Below, in pieces: positions 24,211 to 35,730 of a stretch of DNA of 64,000 bases. The notes below the pieces were generated by a model, which was given only the letters and a program-made list of their open reading frames with translations, was not told the origin of the DNA and made no database searches. The stretch comes from Austropuccinia psidii (Eukaryota > Basidiomycota > Pucciniomycetes > Pucciniales > Sphaerophragmiaceae), in contig JALGQZ010000006.1 of assembly GCA_023105745.1 (NCBI GenBank), positions 34,861,686 to 34,925,685 on the forward strand, given 5' to 3'. Each line of letters begins with the position of its first letter. Position 1 is the stretch's first letter. Both the position numbers and the translations under genes were made by a program.

Positions 24211-25899
24211 TGTGAGCCTTTGAGATATGACCACTTATCCAAAAAGGTTACAAGAAAAACTTCACAGAAACTATTCCGCCAAATAATTATCTTAAAATAA
24301 GGAAAAATACAATAAAAGGCTTAGATACTGAATTAACTTGGAATATGATGAATAAAAATTTGAAACAAATTACACCATGAGATTTTCCACAATAAAATAC
24401 ACATATATGATTGTTATGGAATACATATAAAGTCAATAAGTAATGAGTAATAAGCTAAAAATACCATAAAAAGACATAAATTCTTATTTATGTCAGAAAC
24501 CAATGAAAAAAAGTGAAATAAATTGCAACATTTAGTTCCTCATTAAAAGATACACATAGTACAATTTTTTTCATTTCTCCAAAGTTAATACTTAACGAAT
24601 TAAGCTGAATATATGCATTTTTTTGGTCACTGCATACATTCATGGTTTTTAGCTAATATCTCTTGAGCTATACATGATAGAGAGTTAAACCAAGAATGAA
24701 ATTAACACGTAATTACTGCGAAAACAACAATATGAACTTTAGTTGACAAGCTATAAAAAAGGTTTTACCTTGTAAGGGCTTCTTGGGCAAGATTGCTAGA
24801 GCTGCTGACCACTTTGTGGTTAAAGTGGTCCAAAATTCAAATAAAGTGGATATTCAGATTATAATAGTTCATATGTGAAGAATGATGTATTTTATATCAT
24901 AATATTCAAGGTAAAATCCCCTTAAATCATTGTTTGAAGTTTAAAATATTGAATTTTGACAGAAAAGATGAGATACAACAAAAATGATCAAAAATAAAGT
25001 TTTTATTATGTAATGAAATGCTCTTGGAAGTTTAATAAGGAAATTCCAAGGTATCAGAATTCTTTCTCTGAATTCCTTTAGCATGTACAAATTGAAAGTT
25101 ATTAATGATCAAAATTGAAGCTTAAAATTGATCATTTGAGATCACTCACTGTAATCTTATTTTAAGTTTAACAGTTATATAAGTGATAAAACTGGTGAAA
25201 ACTATTATATTATGATTAATACTAATAAAAACTATGAATATTAGGCTTCTGCCAATCCTATGATGTCAGAAAACTTAGAATTATAGTGATAACTCTAAAT
25301 AATGGCAAAATAATGAGATAAGAGGGTTTGATAATGATTGAATCATCACTGAAATTTTCCATAAATAGAGCCCTTTTGAATCTATTTCCCCCTCAGACAC
25401 ATCAAAAAACAATAAAACATTAAATAAAAAGGTAAAATCTTTGATTTTTGTATATAAATAACTTATATTATCAAATAACAAAGAAAACCTTTATTATAAT
25501 CATTAATCTTGATGTGATTGCCCCATTTGTTTAATTGTTTTTATTCTATTTGTCTATAAATCTCTTTTTTCACGTAAAATTAAAAATATTTGTAATTGAT
25601 CCTATTTTATTTTGTAAATAAAATTTAAATAAATTGTATTTACATTTTTTTGGTGTAAAATCCTTCAAAATTATTCTGTTAAGTGTTGAAAGTAGGTTAT
25701 TATCTCTTTTATAATACTTTCTCTCTATTTTTACTCTTAATTATTCTTTTATTAATATAAATAGTATTTACATTAATATTGGTATTTTTATTGTTATGAA
25801 TTGTCTTTTCTCATTCAAAACAATTTTTACACCTTTATTATTTGTTTGTAACAATAATAAAGAGATTTAAATATATTAATTATTATATATTAATATATT
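24211..25899 (+). repeat. LTR-A inserted in LTR-C, part 1
   Basis: It starts TGTGAGCCTTTGAGATATGACC and follows the family-A LTR (compare 14333-15990 and 60171-61980) until element E interrupts it at 25899. With part 2 (29034-29236) the LTR totals about 1892 bp. No internal region is attached, so it is a solo LTR. The target duplication is imperfect: CATGA on the left against CTCAATGA on the right. Confidence 0.88.
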
Positions 25900-25963
25900 G
25901 AGGGTCTTGGTAAACGCACATAATCTTTTAGTAAAAAGATATAAGCCCTTGTGTATTTTTACT
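25900..25963 (+). repeat. Element E left terminal inverted repeat
   Basis: 64 bp aligning with the reverse complement of 28970-29033 at roughly three-quarters of positions. Both contain CACATAA.CTTTTAGTAAAAA followed by an AAGCCCTT/GAGCCCTT core and end in TTTTTACT. The motif (A)GTAAAAA-CAC-ATAAG recurs in alternating orientation. Confidence 0.8.
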
Positions 25964-26040
25964 AAACGCTTACGTGTTTTTGCCATTAATTGGTAAAAAC
26001 ACCTGATTGTATGGTAAAAAGACATAAGGGGTGGTTTATA

Positions 26041-26134
26041 AATGAAATATGGCTATTTATGGCATTTTTAAGGCCATTAATGGCATTATAAATGCAATAA
26101 AGCGCATTATTACTGCCATTAATTGCATTATAAA
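26041..26134 (+). repeat. Element E left subterminal dyad-repeat block
   Basis: Roughly four to five degenerate units of the pattern ATGGCATT..AATGC/GCCATTAATGGC. It ends at the target site of the nested solo LTR; the same repeat continues on the other side at 28325, so the two blocks were once one. Confidence 0.75.
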
Positions 26135-28319
26135 TGTGAGCCTGTGAGGTATGTATAACATACCCATAAGGCCACAAATGATTTTATAAACAGCTAATTT
26201 TGTCTTAAACAGACTTTTTAGTTGAAATTAAAATAAAAAATCACAAAAAATAAGTATAACTTTATTTTGGATAAACAAATTTATAAATATTATGTCATTT
26301 TTGGATTCTACACCAAAAATAACCTAGGGTACATCCATAAGGTGTTATACCCAAAAACACTTATTTCTTGTGTTATTAGAAGATTTAAGAATCTCACAGT
26401 ACTAATGTAATTTTTTTAACATTTTTTAAAATTGTTAAATTTAAGCTTAAATAAGCTTAAATTTAAAGTTGCATAAGGTTAATGCAAACTTACCAAAATT
26501 TTAGTTGAAATTGAGGTGTGGTGTATATTTACTGAATTGGCTAAGGATCTTCCATACAGAATTTAAATCCTGTGTGAGCTCAATTTAAAAGGGTTTAAAG
26601 CCATGGTATGGCTTCAAATAAATAAAAGGGCAAAATTCATGCAAAAAGGTGGGACAAAGGAAAAAGACTAAATAGAGCTGGGGTACCCAACTTTTTGGAT
26701 CTGCAATGATTCAATTAACCTGTCCACCTGTATTGGAGGATTTTCAACCTTATTTAAACTCCAAGATTAGACTTTGATCCAACCTTAAGGTTTAAACTGG
26801 TTTTATCCCAATTTGGACAGGAATTTCAAGCTGCCAAAGGGTAAATCCCAATATGCAGGCTTGAAATCAAGGTTTTAAGAACTGTCAAAGCTTAATCAGG
26901 CTTAAAAACCTTAAATAAGCTTAAACCTTTAATGTTACAAGCATCAAAACCTTATCAAAAGCTAAGGTTTGGTGTGTATTGCTATTTTATGTGGAAAAAT
27001 AGTAATAACTTCAAAAATTCATTAAAAATCCAAATCTTAATGGATTTGCGTGAAAATTTCACACAGCTTAGAATTTAATATTATCTATATATAAATTAAA
27101 TTTTAAGTATCTTATATAAATAAAATTCCTGGGTAATTAGCCTGGAAATTTACTCTTTTAATCAAGCTCAAAGAAAATTATGATTTCTTTAAAAATTAAT
27201 TAAAAATTGAGTTTAAGAGATTTCTGCTTGAAACTCTATTTTTAAGCTGTTCATATGATGAACTTTAATATAAATAAGTTTATTTATATTAAAAACTTAA
27301 AGTAATTAGTTTAAATGAGGATTAAAGTTACATGGAGTTAAGAATAACACTGGTAACTTTAAATTTGAATTAAAAACAAGTTGCCTTAAGCTAAGAACTT
27401 TGTTTTTAAGTATGGTTTTTCAGTTTTGATCTGAGCGCGCCCTCTATATTCATTATGAATCATGAGAGCTGCTCTGAAGACATAAAAAGAGTCTTTTCAT
27501 CACTGTTTTTGTCCATCATTCATTATCAATCCAATCATATTAGAAATTTAAACAGGTAAAGTTTTATTATTCATAAAATCTTATTATAAAAGTAATTCTT
27601 AAGTTATTTTATGCTTTATTACTTGTAAATTAAAGAATTGAAGTCATAGAATTCAGATTATTGTTGTAATCATCAATAATATATTGTATATTATAAAATT
27701 TTCATCTTAAATATCTTTTAAAATCCACAAATTCCTCTTAAAAACTCTTTAATCTTAAATTTTATCATAAAAAGTTGTTTTATCCTTAAAATTATTGATT
27801 TCAGACGTGTTTTTAGCTTATAATCATTATTTAATATAATAAATGTTGTTGTTTAACTTGTTGTATTAAATAAATATTATAAGTAAGTTTTTCTCTAAAG
27901 CTCTATATTTTTTTATCTAGTATTAGTTTTTTATAGAATTTTATTCTATAAGAATATTTCTGCACAGTGTGTGTTATAATTCTTTTATAAATAATATTTA
28001 TATTACTTATAAGTGGTTAATATTTATATTTCCACGTGTAATTGTCTCATTAAGAGCTTTACAATTCTTATTGTTATAACTGTCAGTGACTATAACAATA
28101 ATAGAATAATTATAATTTTATTCTAATTATTATATTTTTTTTATTATTATATCTTTATAATAGTAATTAAATTTATTTTTTTTATATATAATTATTTTTA
28201 ATAATTATATTTAAATTTGTGGTTATAATATTTTATTATATTATATATTTCTACTGAGGACAGTCATAGTACTCTTGATTTTGCTACTATTATCAAGAGT
28301 TTCATAGACAAACCTTACA
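26135..28319 (+). repeat. Divergent solo LTR-A (subfamily A') inside element E
   Basis: 2185 bp, TGTGAGCCTGTGAGGTATG to CAAACCTTACA, flanked by a perfect 5-bp target duplication ATAAA at 26130-26134 and 28320-28324. Termini match family A but the body is strongly diverged. A related diverged LTR is found at 32186-33980 on the other strand. There are no coding frames. Confidence 0.88.
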
Positions 28320-28324
28320 ATAAA

Positions 28325-28969
28325 TGCAATAAAGGGCATTATTAATGCCATTTATGGCATTTTGAAGGTTATTGATGGCATTATTAATGCCATAAATGGA
28401 ATTATCAATGCAATAGAGGGACATATTAATGCCATAAATGGCATTATAAATTCAATAAAGTGAATTATTAATGCTATAAATGGCATTGTTAATGGAATAA
28501 ATGGCATTATTAATGACATAAATGGCATTTTTAATGCCACAAAAATAATTTTGAATGCCACAAATAGCATGATTAATTTCTGAATGGCATTATTAATTCC
28601 ATAAATGGAATTGTTAATTCCATTTATGGTATTTCTAAGCCGACTCATGCCATTTTTGAGGCCATTTATGGCATCGTTAAGGCCACAAATAATATTAACA
28701 ATGCCATTTATGGAATTTTCAAGGCTATAAATGACATTAACAATGCCGTGAATGGCATTTTCAAGGCCATTCATTCAATTGTTAAGGCCATTAATGGCAT
28801 TTTCAAGGCCATTAAAAATGGAATTAATGCCCTTAAAAATGCCATTTATGGCATTGTGAATGTCATTTATAGCCTGAACAATTCCATAAATGGCATTGTT
28901 AATGTCATTTATAGCCTTAAACATTCCATAAATGGAATTTTTATTGTCATTTTTGGCCTTAACATTGTT
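28325..28969 (+). repeat. Element E main 21-bp dyad-repeat array
   Basis: About 30 degenerate units spaced 21 bp apart over 645 bp. The core is two inverted half-sites, ATGGCATT and AATGCCAT, around AT-rich spacers. Because 21 is a multiple of three, every reading frame on both strands stays open for long stretches and encodes a seven-residue repeat such as NAINGIV (frames at 28352-28774, 28748-28984 and 28775-29029). I regard these frames as a by-product of repeat length, not genes. Confidence 0.85.
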
Positions 28970-29033
28970 AGTAAAAACACATAAGGGCTCACGTGTTTTT
29001 ACTAAAAGCTTATGTGGTTTTACTAACACCCTC
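28970..29033 (-). repeat. Element E right terminal inverted repeat
   Basis: Counterpart of 25900-25963. It contains a perfect 11-bp inverted repeat within itself, AGTAAAAACAC (28970-28980) and GTGTTTTTACT (28993-29003), followed by a third copy, GTGGTTTTACTAAC, near the end. Confidence 0.8.
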
Positions 29034-29236
29034 TATTTTTTTTCTTCTATTATATTTTTTATAGTATAAATTATAGTATCATATTTATTTAATAATATAA
29101 TAGTTTTATGCCATGATTGCAATAATTCTTCATTATTATAATTATTATCTATTTTATTCATTGAATAAGGACATCCATAGTACAATAAGTGAAATATTTG
29201 GAATATTTACTTATTGTTTCATAATCAAGCCTTACA
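29034..29236 (+). repeat. LTR-A inserted in LTR-C, part 2
   Basis: Resumes the family-A LTR after element E and ends at AAGCCTTACA (29236). It matches 16110-16312 and 62000-62195, including the ATGCCATGATTG/ATTATAATTATT block and AAGGACATCCATAGTACAATAAG. Confidence 0.88.
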
Positions 29237-29998
29237 CTCAATGACCCAACCACCTGCCCTGCAGGAGTAGGGTTGACATTTATTTTCAGGATTATTCAAA
29301 GGGTAAATTCAAGAGGTTATCAATCATTCAATCAGTCTTTAAGGAATCAAGTACTTCAGTATTCTTTGGACAACTCAATTGGTTCATACAGGCTGTATTC
29401 AAGCAGCCTGTATGGCCCTGGACCTTTTGAGCCAATTCATAATCCACTGTGGGAATTCAGTCACACATTACAATTCTCACAATGGCCAGATCTGTATTGA
29501 CCCAAAACAGTCCATACAGCTTGGTGATGAACCCCCCAGGATAAGTCTTCACCCTTTCACATATACTGGCCACCTTTTCTTCCCTGGGGAGTTTTTCCCC
29601 AGCTAATTAATATATTTAAGCTATTTTTATCCTTATTATCTTTTTATTTATTAAAGTAAAAACTGATAATCTTGAGTCAGTCATTCTCCCCTTTTCTTCT
29701 TTTCCTGTCAGTGGATATTGGTGGTCATATCCCTTACTAATTCCATTGTTCTTTCTGGAAGGTTGGAACAGTAAATTGAGGATTCATTTTGTTGGCTCTT
29801 TGGCCTTTGTCTTTCTTTTTTTATACTTTGCCATTGGCTTCCTTCTTCTTTTATCTTTGGCATATTTGTCCTTAATCTTATTCTTCCTTAAAGAAATATG
29901 ATCCTTTTTATTTCTTTATCCTTTTGGAGCCCTCCAAGTGATTTTTTGATTCCTGAGTGCCAGGACACTCTTGTCTTTCAACAAGAGCCCCTGGGGCA
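29237..29998 (+). repeat. LTR-C, 3' LTR of element C, part 3 of 3
   Basis: Completes the LTR: ACCCAACCACCTGCCCTGCA, CACATATACTGGCCACC (29562-29578), GTCAGTGGATATTGGTGGTC (29707-29726) and the terminus GAGCCCCTGGGGCA. It aligns in reverse complement with 5339-6140. The three parts together give an LTR of about 1685 bp. Confidence 0.85.
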
Positions 29999-30711
29999 GC
30001 TGCACATTCTCATTTTTGAAGTTCAATTTTTAATAGTTTCATTTTGCATACATTCTAAATTACACACCACACCTAATTTTTATGTCACAACCTTGGGATA
30101 TAACCCCCATGGATGGATTATTCAAATTTCTTGTCTGTAAAAGATGGTTGAATTGTGAATCTTGTAGCCTTTTCTTCTTAGTTGTGATGATTGTTCAATC
30201 AAGAAACCAAGGGTCTAGTCATGGCAGTGGTGGGGAAACGCCTATCCTCATATGACCCTGAGTGGAGAAATTGAGTTCTTGTTGATGGTTTCTGGAATGA
30301 ATGTAACAAAAGAACAATTTTTACTGTCATGGGTGCATTTCACACTTGTTAGGGATACACATTGTAAAACTTGAGGGTTTTTAAACTGTTTGCAGAAAGG
30401 GCTTGGAAGTGATGATCCAACACCCTTTATGGCTCCTTATACTGGCCTGTTGTGTAGACAATTCCCTGAGGGAGGACAGGGTTTCCCATCATTATTAGTG
30501 CAATTTGGGAAGCAGTGCTTTCTACCCTGGGATACTGTCACAGATGGTGTAACTGTGACCTATAATACAAGAAAAACATGAAGGAAGTTCAACATTGATC
30601 TTGTAGCCTTTTCTGATCAGTTGTGATGTAATGGTTGTGGTGGGGGACAGCCATTTCTGACATGACCCTGAGTGGACAGCTTGAGTTCTTGTTGATGGTT
30701 TCTGGCATCAA
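29999..30711 (+). other. Non-coding stretch with a direct repeat of about 120-150 bp
   Basis: Two related segments, about 30156-30308 and 30596-30718, share TCTTGTAGCCTTTTCT, then TGACCCTGAGTGGA and TTGAGTTCTTGTTGATGG. The second one abuts the next LTR-C-like segment. A TGTCACAACCTTGGG near 30083 resembles the LTR-C start. No protein is recognised. Confidence 0.5.
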
Positions 30712-31655
30712 TGTGACATTTTCATAACCATCTTATAGACTATTGGCCATATTCATCTATTTATGGCCAAATTTCCACTTGTGTTTTCTTTTGGCCCTTG
30801 GTTCACACCCACTCAATTTCAAAAACTGGGCCAACTCCCAATTATGGACTTATATGCCATATCCTGATGATTGGCCCTCCTGGTCCACCACAGTCATTGC
30901 TGTCCCAAAGCTTATCAATCTTGTTTGGGACCCTAGGGCCCCCTCCCATCATTCCAGGGGTCTATGTCCTCTTTTCAAACCACTATTTATTGTGTTGTTC
31001 TATTCCCAAATGGTCCTCTCCTAGGCCTCTACATCCTTCAGTCCATAGGACATCCCAGGCACTCTTTGGCCTAAATTCAACAAAGCCAAAGGGGAACATT
31101 GATTTCTCCATGGCCAAAGCTTCCACAAATGTCCTGAGGCTATTAAAAAGCAAGCATTGGCCCCTGGAAGTCACCAGAGGGCCACCAGTTTCTTTCTTTG
31201 GCCAAATTTGCTCAATGCAATAGGACCCTTCCTTGACTTTTGGACCCATTTTCTGTTGGAAATCAAGTGCCACATATTTTTCAAGATATCATTATAAAAA
31301 AATTTATCTAATAAATTTAATGGTGGAGACCTCAAGACCAGATTCTGTAATCTCATAATAAGTCCTAATGCTTCCAGCACCGTTTCAAATGAAGGCATTT
31401 CAGGAAATCAATTCATAATCCATGGAAGGTAGTTAGTAGGACTTCAAGAAGGCCATTCAAGCACACAAAGTACTTGGCCCATGCAGGTATTGGTAAACTC
31501 ACTTTTGCAGTATTTCCCCAAGGATTTAGAAGGGATATAAAGAGGGTTTTATTCACAGAAGCTTTCAAGAAATCAAAGCTCAATTTATTGTGCAAAACTT
31601 AGTTGATACATGCAGAATTTACTGAAGTATAAATCTGTATGGAATTTACAATTTT
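30712..31655 (+). repeat. Degenerate LTR-C-like segment
   Basis: A strongly diverged copy of LTR-C in forward orientation: TATTGGCCAT..TTTATGGCC, CCTAGGCCTCTACATCCTTC (compare 23660-23680), GACATCCCAGGCACTCTTTG, GTCACCAGAGGGCCACCAG (compare 23930-23945) and an AATGGTGGAGACCTCAAGACC analogue of the GGTGATGTTTTCAGGATC block. The right end is obscure. Confidence 0.6.
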
Positions 31656-32185
31656 TTCCAGGTTGAGTCTTTTGTAAAGCTATCAAATAGTAATCACAGG
31701 CTTCAACTGTGACTTTGACATGCAGAAATGAGACAAAACAATTTGGTTATTTTATTTTGGCTTTACTATGAGGTCATAGTGGTGGTGAGTGCTACTTAAA
31801 GCCATGGGTTAAGTTTTCATTGATTAATTAACTTTAAGAAACACTACCATTCTTATAATAGTTTCAAATTTAACTGGATGCTTTTTCAATATTATAACTG
31901 TTTGTGAGCAGTTTTAAGATTTAAAAATTTATCTTTTAGCCAGGGTGAGGTCCCTTTTTATCCTGAAAAAAAGTGGAAAAGCTCTGCTCTTGTCCATGTA
32001 GAAATATTAAGAATGTTTTACTTCCAAAGGCAGTGTTTATAAATCCCTGCACAACCTTTATTGGTCTCAGATGCAGTTTTGAAACAAAATATGGTCACCT
32101 TTCACAATAAAGGGTTAAAACTTCTATCTTGGGTCCTCACAGATGTGTTCTCAGAGGACAAACACATAGAATTTTGTATAATACA
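31656..32185 (-). repeat. LTR-B of B2 (3' LTR), distal part
   Basis: Reverse complement of the LTR-B end: it starts CCAGGTTGAGTC (the complement of GACTCAACCTG) and includes GTCATAGTGGTGGTGAGTGC and GAGGTCCCTTTTTATCCTG. It stops at the nested LTR at 32186 and resumes at 33986. Confidence 0.82.
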
Positions 32186-33980
32186 TGTAAGGTGTGGATA
32201 TGGAACATTGATTAAAAATCATGTACTTTTCCTGTCCTCTAAATTTGTTTAAGGTAAAAATTGATCAAAAATAGTATAAAGTAAGATTTTTAAGAGAAAA
32301 AACACCAATTTTATTGTTTTTAAATTTAGTAGTTTTAAAAAATAATATTATAAAGATTTATTGTTTTACCAAAAGCGAAAATTTATCCAAAAATACTCTA
32401 CAAGGGATATTTAAGGCTACAAAAGAAATTTCTTCAAGAGAAATTTCCATTGGAATTAATTGAGCAAAGGACTGCGGGAAGTTAATATAAGCAAAAATTC
32501 TTTGAAAATATTATTAAAGAGAAAACATCCCCAAAAGTTACCAGAGTTAATTTTGAAACAAAGTGACAAAGTAAACAGTGATAAAAGATGCTTTGATTCA
32601 CTTATGGGGTGGTTCAAGGGGTAAAATGATTATAAGAGTCACAAACAATGATTTTAATTATTTTTTCAAATGGTTAAAAGATTTGAAATGATTTAACAAG
32701 TGTGTTTGGAATCCTTCATTGATTGGTCTAACAGCTTAAAACTAATTATAAACAGAAAAGAGTCTAACAAGAAGAGAAAAGTCGAGCGAAGAAGACATTC
32801 TTTTATAGCAATCAATTATCTTACCCCAAAAGTGCAATTTTCTCTTTTCAGTAGTTTGAAACACTCTGACAACAGAAAAGACAATTATGGCATCATTGAA
32901 CCCTGGTTTAGACCAAAAAGGGCTGGTTTTAGCCATTTTGGACCTTCAAATCAGCCATTGCTATAGTAATACCTGGTTTTAAGCCTTCAAAACACATCAG
33001 AATGTGTGTAAGAGACATTAAAACCATTTAAAACTGTTTTTAAAATGTTTTTATCCTAAGGGTAGTTTTACCCTCTGGGCAACAGTTGAAACTGCCCTGG
33101 TATCAAAACCTAATAATTGATTGAGACATAGACCCTGTGACTCAATTCCAGGCCAAAAGTGATGAAACTTTGTGTTAATTTTAACATCTCACTCCTGCAG
33201 CAAGAAATTTGAGGGTCTGGCTCCCCCTGGGAGCCTAGATTCCTTTTCCCCCCCAGAATCAATCTTTCCAATTTATTTTTTCTTTACCTCCTCATCATAT
33301 ATCATACTTATAATTTACATATGTAATTCAATTGTTTTTTTACAGTACACAACTGTCAAAATTGACACCCCATATGTAAATTAAAGTTCACTTAGGTAAT
33401 ACACGTGCACATTTTGACATTTCAATTCAAAATACTTCAATTCCTCATAGCTTCAAAGCTACACACAACAACCTAATTTCAAAATAGAAATTTATGGTAA
33501 AAGCCACACTTGATATGAATTAAACTAAGGTTTTGCGTATTTTCAACTTTTGTACAGAAAATACAGCAAACTCAATTTAAGCTTATTTATAGTTGAGTTA
33601 CAGAAATTTTACCCAGAGCTGACCACACGTTATTTTTCATGAGGAGTCCAATGATGAAATAATTTTCATATGTTTATTTGTAGGATAAAAAGCTATAATA
33701 CTTTTAATTTCACTTTTTTTAAAAATATTTTGATTTTGTTATTTTTGTTGAAAATTAATTTTTACTTAATTTTTTCAAGTAAACATGTATTTTCACAAAT
33801 TTAAATTTCAATGTAATTTTATTATCAAATTATAATTAAACTTTCATTTTTGTGTATACATGTATATTTATATTTGAATTTTTGTTTTTATAATATAGAT
33901 AAATTTATTTTATTTATAATTGTATATTGTTTTATTATTTGTGGTCTTTTGGGTATCTGAAAATACCTCTACGGCTCACA
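32186..33980 (-). repeat. Divergent solo LTR-A (minus strand) inside LTR-B of B2
   Basis: On the plus strand it runs TGTAAGG (complement of CCTTACA) to GGCTCACA (complement of TGTGAGCC). Length 1795 bp. Flanks ATACA (32181-32185) and GTACA (33981-33985) form a 5-bp target duplication with one mismatch. Internal words such as the CCAAAAGACCAC block resemble the A' LTR at 26135. Small open frames inside (32700-32966 and others) are not genes. Confidence 0.82.
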
Positions 33981-33985
33981 GTACA

Positions 33986-34800
33986 TGTCAGTGGACCCTT
34001 CATTAGTCATAGTATGAGGTATTTAAGCATTACATAATTTTTTGTGGTGATGACACCTCAAATTTAAAATTTTGGCATAGTATCTCACAGCATTGGATGT
34101 CATCAAATATTTTGGTATTTTGACCTTGAACCTCCCATACCCTTGTGAGTTTGGAATATAGAGAGCTAAAAGGTACATAACCTTGGAGCCTTTGATGGGC
34201 TCTATCCAATTGTTAGTCATTTGGTATGGCTAATATATGAATTAAATTGTTGAATTATGCATTTATTATGACTTGTGTATTATGTGTGTTTCCTCAATGG
34301 CTTTTTTCCTACATTAGATTTGGGGAATACAAGGGCACCATCAAAAATCTCTGATTGTTCTCTTTCCAAAGAAACACCACTTTGGGTAACTCAAACTAAA
34401 GCTTAGAATTAGATGAGGGGGAGATGTTTTCTTTAACTTTATTTTTCTTTTTTTTGGCCCGAACCTCCATGGTTTTAAGTCTAGCTTCATTTGGATAGTA
34501 ATATTGACTATTCCTGATGGAGAGTTTAAATTAGAACACTCATTCAATGGGGTTTTGCCTCTTACTTTCAATTCTTAATGCCAGGTGAAAATAAAGTTTT
34601 ATGCTGAGTTCTCATGTTTCACCTGAAAAACCTTTTCATTCTTCATCTTATGATTATGAGATTTATTTCTGTGGAAAGAAGTAGATTCCCTTTTTTATTA
34701 ACTTTTCCTAAGTTCATGTTTTGGTGGTATCTGACTCTACCGTTGGTTTGTGATATTCTGCTATCAAGCTTGTGCTCTGTTTTTGAGTCACAGGTTGACA
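33986..34800 (-). repeat. LTR-B of B2 (3' LTR), proximal part
   Basis: Continues the LTR-B reverse complement and ends at TTTTGAGTCACAGGTTGACA (34781-34800), the complement of the LTR start. The next bases, TACCCTCC, are the complement of the purine tract. Confidence 0.85.
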
Positions 34801-35730
34801 TACCCTCCTTCCAAAAAAGGCTCAGAAATTATGAGACTTTTCAACCCTCCTAGAGGCTCTTCAACTTCCTTGGTGAATTTCAACATCTGGCTTTGCATAG
34901 TCTACTAAGCATTTATTTGTATCACCTGTCTGTCTCCTGAGTCTGAAAAGATACTATCTATGGTGTTTCCTGTTGAGTATAATGTCCATGGATTTAATGA
35001 TTCTTTTCAATTGTCCAGCAAATATTTCTCATTACACTATTCCCTGTGCTTTATTAATCTTACTCCGGGGTGTGTATTAATCTTCTCCATTTTGGTGGTA
35101 TGGTTTGACCAAGCTCAATGGGACCATTTGATGTTTCCTGGAAAATTCCTCTGTGAGTTTAAATTCCACTGCATTTTTTCCCTATAGATCTGATGGAATT
35201 GAATGGTCCCACAAATAAGTCTCTCATTTTCCTTTCTCCTTTGAGATTTTTGGAGTATAAGGTTGATACTAGAGCCTAGTCACCTTCCTTGAAGTAAGGT
35301 TCCCTGTGGGTCTTTTCATACCTCTTCTTTTTATACTTCTTTGCCTCAGATATGCATCTTTCTTCTGTATCAAATGCTCTCAGGAACATATAATACAAAT
35401 CTTTGGCTTTAGGGTGGAGTTTTAGAAGCTTTCTCTTCAGGTGATCCACTGGTAATAGGAAACCTCATCCTTTCTCTATCAAGGAAGGTGACTCCCCTGT
35501 GGTGGAGTTCTGATTGGTGGTGTAAGCCATTTGTATAGCTTGCAAAGTGTAACCAAATCATGAGTTTAACCTTCATTTGCTTTACTTTTCATCCCATAGG
35601 CACAGACTCCTTTAATGATATCTTCCATTTTTTGGATCATCCTTTCAGCTAGTCAATTTGTTTGTGGATGGTAAACTTGAGAAAATGCAAGTTTAGTCCC
35701 AAGCATATTATAGAGGTTTGTCTAAAATTA
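34801..35730 (-). pseudogene. B2 pol: integrase C-terminus and chromodomain-like tail
   Basis: Minus-strand equivalent of 21600-22335. The bases right of the purine tract match the end of B1 pol (TGAGACTTTTCAACCCTCCTAGAGG complements the B1 stop region). CCTTCCTTGAAGTAAGG (35288-35304) lies where the EGDQV region is expected. Multiple stops prevent a continuous reading. Confidence 0.75.

Larger units (their letters stand above)
25900..29033. mobile_element. Element E: terminal-inverted-repeat DNA element built of 21-bp dyad repeats
   Basis: The two ends are inverted repeats of about 64 bp. The left begins GAGGGTCTTGGTAAACGCAC (25900); the right, reverse-complemented from 29033, begins GAGGGTGTTAGTAAAACCAC. 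Inside, after removing a nested solo LTR (26135-28319 plus one ATAAA), about 940 bp remain. These are almost all tandem, roughly 21-bp, dyad-symmetric units (ATGGCATT..AATGCCAT). No transposase is present, so E is non-autonomous. It interrupts an LTR-A. The target duplication is unclear because the site is AT-only; TATT lies at both edges, but a precise no-duplication join is equally possible. Confidence 0.8.

Noticed and set aside
28325..28969. CRISPR-like array of short repeats
   Set aside because: The units are contiguous, dyad-symmetric and degenerate, with no unique spacers of constant length, and the DNA is fungal retrotransposon sequence.
28352..29029. Long open frames encoding a seven-residue (NAINGIV-like) repeat protein
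   Set aside because: A 21-bp repeat automatically keeps several frames open on both strands and yields a heptad repeat. Overlapping frames on opposite strands have the same quality, so there is no sign of selection for one protein.
24206..29244. Perfect 5-bp target duplication around the split LTR-A
   Set aside because: The left flank is CATGA and the right is CTCAATGA; only an imperfect match can be made, so I report it as uncertain.
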